The notes beneath the pieces are model-generated. The model worked only from the letters and a program-made list of their open reading frames with translations, was not told where the DNA came from and made no database searches. Shown here one piece after another: positions 59,215 through 64,000 of a DNA stretch of 64,000 bases. Position numbers and translations under genes: made by a program. The stretch comes from Chelydra serpentina (taxonomy: Eukaryota > Chordata > Testudines > Chelydridae), in NCBI GenBank assembly GCA_037349315.1, contig JBAIAC010000033.1, positions 10,930,001 to 10,994,000 of the forward strand. Direction: 5' to 3'. Position 1 is the stretch's first letter. Every line of letters starts with the position of its first letter.

Positions 59215-60722
59215 ACGCTGAGATAGGACCAAGCATACTTAGACTATCCCTGACAGGTGTTTGTCTAACCCAGGTGTGAGCAAACCTTTTGGCCCGAGGG
59301 CCACATCGGGGTTGCAAAATTGTATGGCGAGCTGGGTAGGGAAGGCTGTGCCTCCCCAAACAGCCTGGCCCCACCCCCTATCCGACCCCCACCCACTTCC
59401 CGCCCCCTGACTGCCCCCCTCAGAACCTCCAACCCATCCAACCCCCCTTCTCCTTGTCCCCTGACTGTCCCCTCCCGAGACCTCTACCCTAACTACCCCC
59501 CCGGGACCCCACCCCCTACCCAACCCCCCCAATCCCTGTCCCATGACTGCCCCGACCCCTATCCACACCCCCTGACAGACCTCTGGGACTCCCACACCTA
59601 TCCAACCTCCCTGTCCCCTGACCTCCCTGCCCCCCCGCCGAGCCTCCACCCCATCCAGCTGTCCCCTGTCTCCTGACTGCCCCCCAGGATTCCCTGCCCC
59701 TTATCCACACCCACAGCCCCGGCCCCCTTACCACGCCGCTCAGAGCGGCAGGAGCTCACAGCTCCGCTGGAGCTAGCCATGCTGCTGCAGCACTGCCCAG
59801 GAGCGGCGGGCCAGAGTGCTGGTGGCGCGGCGCGCTGAGGCTGCCGGGGGTGGGGGGAACAGCAGGGAAGGGGCCCGGGGAGCCTCCTCGGCCGGGAGCT
59901 CAGGGGCCTGGCAGGACGGTCCCGTGGGCCGGATGTGGCCTGCAGTCCGTAGTTTGCCCACCCCTGGTCTAACCTGTTCTTAAAAATCTCCAGTGACAGG
60001 GATTCCACAGCCTCCCTTGGTAACTTATTCCAGTACTGAACTATTCTTATAGTTAGGTTAGAAATTAGGAAATTTTTTCTAAGTCTCCCTGCTGCAGATT
60101 TATGCTGATTACTTCTTGTCCTACCTGCAGAGGACATGGAGAACAATTGATCACCATCCTCTTCATGACAGCCCTTAACGTATTTGAAGACAGTTATCAG
60201 GTCCCCCCTCAGTCTTGTCTCAAGACTAAATATGCCCAGTTTTGTAACCTTTCCACATAGGTCAGGTTTTCGAAACCATTTATCATTCTGGTTGCTCTCC
60301 TCTGGACTCTTGCCAGTTTTTCCACATCTTCCTTAAAGTGTGGTGCCCCAAACTGGACACAATACTCAAGATGAGGCCTCACCAGTGCTGAGTGAAGTGG
60401 AGCAATCACCTCCCATGTCTTCTATGTGACACGCCTCTTAATACACTCCAGAATGACATTTTGCCTTTTTTTTTTTGCAACTGCATCATATTGTTGGCTC
60501 CTATTCAATGTGTGATACCTAATCTATCATAACCCCTGATCTGTTTCAGTGATACTGCTGCCTAGTCATGTATTCTTCATTTAGTGTTTTGAGCATTTGA
60601 TTTTTCCTTCCTAAGTGCAGTACTTTACACTTGTCTTTATTGAACTTCACCTCGTTGCATTCAGACCAATTCTCTGATTTGTCAAGGTCATTTGGAATTC
60701 TAATCTTGTCCTCCAAAGTCCT
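59215..60722 (-). mobile_element. CR1 LINE 3' part, reverse strand, split by a hAT MITE
   Basis: On the minus strand it codes the CR1 reverse-transcriptase C terminus: [17 protein letters not shown] at about 60385-60335, then VQRRATRMI, and later RTRSNQHKSAAGRLR and YWNKLPREAVESLSLEIFK. The final residues LDKHLSGIV lie beyond the insertion (59270-59239). There are several stops upstream of 60410. The hAT element at 59271-59966 interrupts the codons near KNRLD. Confidence 0.88.
59271..59966. mobile_element. hAT non-autonomous element, 696 bp, C-rich, inside CR1
   Basis: A perfect 8-bp duplication gtctaacc flanks it (59263-59270 and 59967-59974). The left end is caggtgtgagcaaacctttt and the right end in reverse is caggggtgggcaaactacgg, followed on each side by gg-ccacatc motifs. 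The inside (59390-59720) is a degenerate tandem array of a C-rich unit with cccctgactgcccc. Long open frames across it result from the low-complexity C-rich sequence, not from genes. Confidence 0.93.
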
Positions 60723-61040
60723 TCACATCAGAATGTGGAGTACAATTGTTAAATGGCACTAAACACTTCTGTACCCTCTCCCAGCTGCTCTTCATGACGA
60801 AGGCTGTCTCTTACTTTGGACCCAAACGACCTCCTGTCCTACAATGACTGGCTCATATCTTATTAAAATTACTCTCAATAATTCACACTTGGAAGGTAGA
60901 ATTGTGAAACACAGGAGGTAGACAATGTTGTTCATCAAAAAGAGATGAATACCAAATCTAGTTTAAGATTTCGCCACTCCTCCTTGTCTCCCTGCATAAG
61001 ATAGAGATAGATAAGATAAATGGAGATATGCCAATCTCCT

Positions 61041-61215
61041 AGAACTGGAACGACCTTGAAAGGTCATCGAGTCCAGTCCCCTGCCTTCACTAGCAGGACC
61101 AAGTACTGTCCCCTGACAGATTTTTGCTCCAGATCCCTAAATGGCCCCCTCAAGGATTGAACTCACCACTCTGGGTTTAGCAGGCCAATGCTCAAACCAC
61201 AGAGCTATCCCCCCA
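61041..61215 (-). mobile_element. tRNA-derived SINE (tortoise Pol III/CryI type), reverse strand
   Basis: Reading in reverse the head is gatagctctgtggtttgagc (A-box region), then gcctgctaaaccc and gagttcaatcc (B box). The body ends with ggactcgatgacctttca and ccagttctag, the CR1-like 3' end of turtle SINEs. A (gata)-rich tract at 61002-61022 sits at the 3' end. This family is restricted to turtles as far as known, which supports the organism call. Confidence 0.82.
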
Positions 61216-61742
61216 TAAGTCCCATATTTGGGCCTTGCAGGCTAAGGTGTACCAGGTGATATGTACCCTTTGCATAGTTCAGTATACCATAGAAAGACTG
61301 GTTTGCAAGTGATAAAGCGACTTAGAGCAGAGAAATGTCAGTGACTTCACTGGGACCGCTTGTGAGCAGGCTCTTATGTGAGAAATATGCAAGGTCGATT
61401 TACATGTGCATATGGCCTCTTGTGCAAATAACCTAAGGTATTTTATGTTTTTCGTTACATGGTATGAATAAGACCATGTTAGTTTTAAAAAAAAAAACTT
61501 AAGAAAAGACTTTGGTTCAGACCCACAGATGGGCTAAATCAGCATAGTTCCATTTGCATTCAACAGAGGTGCACCAGTTCACAACAGCTGAGGATCTGGT
61601 CCTCTACCTCATTGTCTCCCTTTCAAGGTCAACAACAACCAGATGCTTGGTGAACTCAAATGTTAATTAGTCACAATGGTTTATGATTATATGATTCAAG
61701 CTGGTATTTATGAATGGTACGAAGCATAGTATCTGATGGACA
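61216..61742. other. Intergenic, nothing recognised
   Basis: A-run at 61487-61497. No supported feature. Confidence 0.4.
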
Positions 61743-61745
61743 TAA

Positions 61746-61960
61746 ACCTTGTCTACACTAGGAAAATTACCAGTTGCTGCCATTGGGTGTTGGCAGTATT
61801 GCACCTTCACTGGAAATAAATGAGATTTAGCTGTACACATAGGCAAGGACAAACCGTGTTGAGCACCACTTCAGAAACTGTGATTAAAACCAGGGATGCT
61901 GAGCATGTTTGTTCTTAGCTATCCTGGCAGTGTTCAGCACAGGTACAGTGGAGACAAGGT
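61746..61960. mobile_element. Harbinger-type MITE, 215 bp
   Basis: Flanked by TAA on both sides (61743-61745 and 61961-61963). The left end is accttgtctacactagg. The right end in reverse is accttgtctccactgtac. Inner pairing includes gggtgttggcagt with cctggcagtgttcagca only loosely. No coding capacity. Confidence 0.75.
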
Positions 61961-62352
61961 TAAAGAGAATGACCTGGGAGCAGAGTGAGAAAGCAAATCT
62001 TCTAAATCAGAAGGAGTAAAGTGGTAAACTGTTGGTGCATTTGGAGAGCAATTTTATAGTCAATAAGCTAGCTAACAGGAAGCCAGTGAAGCAAGTGCGG
62101 AGTGGGAATGATTTGCTGAGATAGATTAGTGGGAATAAGTACCCTAACAGCGGCTCTCTGAACCATCTGCAGATGCTATTACATCCTACAAAGAAGTTAA
62201 GTGAGCAATAGATTACTAATGTTAACATGCTGAGGTATAAAAATAAAACAGTGAGTTGGGGCTTTGCTGAAATTTGAAGTTGACGCCAGTATCCCAGGGA
62301 TATTAATATGTTGTGACAATTTAAACAAAAAGAACTAGCAGAACTATATTAC

Positions 62353-62358
<6 letters not shown>

Positions 62359-62412
<54 letters not shown>
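62359..62412. repeat. (AC)n microsatellite
   Basis: About 27 uninterrupted AC units followed directly by gtgtgtgt, so the end can fold as a small palindrome (acacacgtgtgt). Alternating purine and pyrimidine of this length can adopt Z-DNA. It sits just upstream of the Penelope-like element. Confidence 0.95.
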
Positions 62413-62415
<3 letters not shown>

Positions 62416-62436
62416 TGTGTATCAGTAATTGTTTCT

Positions 62437-63510
62437 AACAACTGATTCTCTATCAAGCATTCTTAAAACTACAATACCCACCTGCTGAAGTGAAAAAACA
62501 GATTGACAGAGCCAGAAGAGTATCCAGAAGTCACCTACTACAGGACAGGCCCAACAAAGAAAGTAACAGAAAGCCACTAGCCGTCACCTTCAGCCCCCAA
62601 TTAAAACTTCTCCAGCACATCATCAAAGATCTACGGCCTATCCTGAAAGACTATCCCTTATTCTCACAGATCTTGGGAGACAGACCAGTCCTCGCTTACA
62701 GACAGCCTCCCAACCTGAAGCAAATACTGAAGCAAATACTCACCAGCAACCACACAACAAAAACACTAACCCAGGAACCTATCCTTGCAACAAAGCCCGA
62801 TGCCCACTCTGTCCACATATCAATTCAAGTGATACCATCATAGGACCTAATCACATCAGCCACACCATAAGGGATTCATTCACCTGCACATCTACCAATG
62901 TGATATATGCCATCATGTGCCAGCAATGCCCCTCTGCCATGTACATTGGCCAAACCAGACAATCTCTATGCAAAAGAATAAATGGACACAAATCTGACAT
63001 CAGGAATCATAACATTCAAAAACCAGTAGGTGAACACTTCAACCTCTCTGGTCACTCAGTAACAGATTTAAAGGTGGCAATTTTGCAACAAAAAAGCTTC
63101 AAAAACAGACTCCAACGAGAAATTGCCGAATTGGAATTAATTTGCAAACTAGATACCATTAATTTAGGTTTAAATAGAGACTAGGAATGGCTGGGTCATT
63201 ACACAAATTGAATTTATTTCCCCCTTCTTAAGTATCCTCACACCTTCTTGTCAACTGTCTATCTGAAATGGGCCATCTTGATTATCACTACAAAAGTTTA
63301 TTTCTCCTACTGATAATAGCTCTCCTTAATTAATTAGCCTCTTAGAGTTGGTATGGCAAATTCCACCTTTTCATGATTCCCTGTATGTATATATATCTTC
63401 TTACTATATATTCCATTCTATGCATCAGATGAAGTGGATTGTAGCCCACGAAAGCTTATGCTCAAATAAATTTGTTAGTCTCTAAGGTGCCACAAGTACT
63501 CCACCTTCTT
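62437..63510 (+). mobile_element. Penelope-like retroelement, 3' part with GIY-YIG endonuclease and tail
   Basis: The coding part begins at about 62470 (PPAEVKKQIDRARRVSRSHL) and ends at the stop 63182-63184. A 3' tail follows with gcccacgaaagcttatgctc and tttgttagtctctaaggtgc (63447-63493), as is typical of reptile Penelope-like elements. The reverse-transcriptase domain is missing, so this is a 5'-truncated copy. At least one frameshift breaks it (about 62755-62770), and perhaps another at about 62465. Confidence 0.88.
62490..63184 (+). pseudogene. Penelope-like polyprotein C terminus with GIY-YIG nuclease, frameshifted
   Basis: The first frame (62490-62843) covers the linker after the reverse transcriptase: HLLQDRP, QLKLLQHIIKDLRPILKD, GDRPVLAYRQPPNLK. 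The frame is lost near 62755-62770. In the other frame a CxxxxxCxxC-like zinc motif follows (CNKARCPLC), then the GIY-YIG domain with IYAIMCQQC and MYIGQTRQSLCKR, GHKSD, and EHFNLSGHS. A typical Arg on the first helix is seen (TRQSL). The end IAELELICKLDTINLGLNRD is the usual C terminus of vertebrate Penelope-like proteins. The Met given for 62900 is a GTG inside the domain, not a real start. Confidence 0.87.
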
Positions 63511-64000
63511 TTAACTGATTCTCTGTGTTCTAGCTATTAGTCTTAAATATCTTATCTAGCTACCTGTCTTTCTACACTGTGCTCCTCACCACAGAGTCCA
63601 TCACGGTAGAATCTGTCACTAATTGTGTCAGAACAACTTTAGCCCTAGTACAGCAGTAGAAAGAATGACCCGCTTCTCAGAGTTAATTCCAATACTGTAC
63701 CTTAACTTGTGACCTGTGTGCCTGTATCTGCAGCATCCCAGACACAGTGTGTACTATAATAACATCTATGGATATGTGACTTCAGAAATGCCTAAGCACT
63801 TGAAATGTGTTTATGAACATGTGTTGGCCTGATTGGATTTTGATGTTTTAGTTTTTTCCTATACTAGCCTGCTGAATCTCAACTATGTCCTGGTGTTTCA
63901 GTCACATGAGCAGAATTCCTAGTGAACCTATACCTGTTTTGTGAGCAGTAGCTGGTATTGGTAGGTGTCAGTCACGTGCTGTAGTCCCTGCTCTGAAGAG
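63511..64000. other. Intergenic, nothing recognised
   Basis: No exon or repeat is supported up to the window end. Confidence 0.4.

Noticed and set aside
59239..60146. Long Gly-rich and Pro-rich open frames on both strands
   Set aside because: They are produced by the C-rich tandem array of the hAT element and by in-frame joining to CR1 codons; only the CR1-derived peptide ends are meaningful.
1..64000. CRISPR arrays, rRNA or functional tRNA genes, or a multi-gene defence or biosynthetic system
   Set aside because: None was seen. The tRNA-like and 5S-like stretches belong to SINEs, and direct repeats belong to transposons or microsatellites.

Overview
The window is vertebrate nuclear DNA, very probably from a turtle. 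The evidence is spliced coding exons with GT/AG borders, long AT-rich introns, and a repeat set typical of Testudines: CR1 LINEs, a tRNA-derived SINE of the tortoise/CryI type, Penelope-like retroelements with a GIY-YIG domain, PIF/Harbinger and hAT DNA transposons, solo LTRs and old MIR/L2 relics. There are no bacterial operons, RNA genes or CRISPR arrays.

The one host gene is LRRC49, a subunit of the tubulin polyglutamylase complex. It is on the + strand and only its 3' part is present: five exons (3218-3455, 6584-6769, 16373-16482, 19285-19438, 23103-23306) that join in frame into the last 296 residues, then a 3' UTR ending near 23.9 kb. Its introns carry most of the well-preserved transposons: a solo LTR (3779-4942, TSD gtgag), three Harbinger MITEs, a fold-back hAT element (7265-8770) and a nearly intact 4.9-kb Harbinger element (9126-13991).

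The Harbinger element has a DDE transposase gene with one frameshift and a convergent two-exon Myb/SANT-like gene with one CGA-to-TGA stop. It also has an unrecognised intact 96-codon ORF inside the Myb-gene intron, a duplicated and inverted block between the two 3' ends, and a short GC-rich tandem repeat.

From 24 kb to 64 kb I find no convincing coding exon. In mammals the next gene is THSD4, so this is probably LRRC49-THSD4 intergenic DNA. It is a stack of dated insertions: hAT MITEs with perfect 8-bp duplications (29198-29529, 45780-46091, 54900-55056, and 59271-59966 inside a CR1), a solo LTR inside a MIR (35697-36521), CR1 fragments, a 5S-derived SINE, a tortoise SINE and the 3' part of a Penelope-like element (62437-63510). 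Two weak exon candidates (14454-14513 and 44431-44584) are reported as findings.
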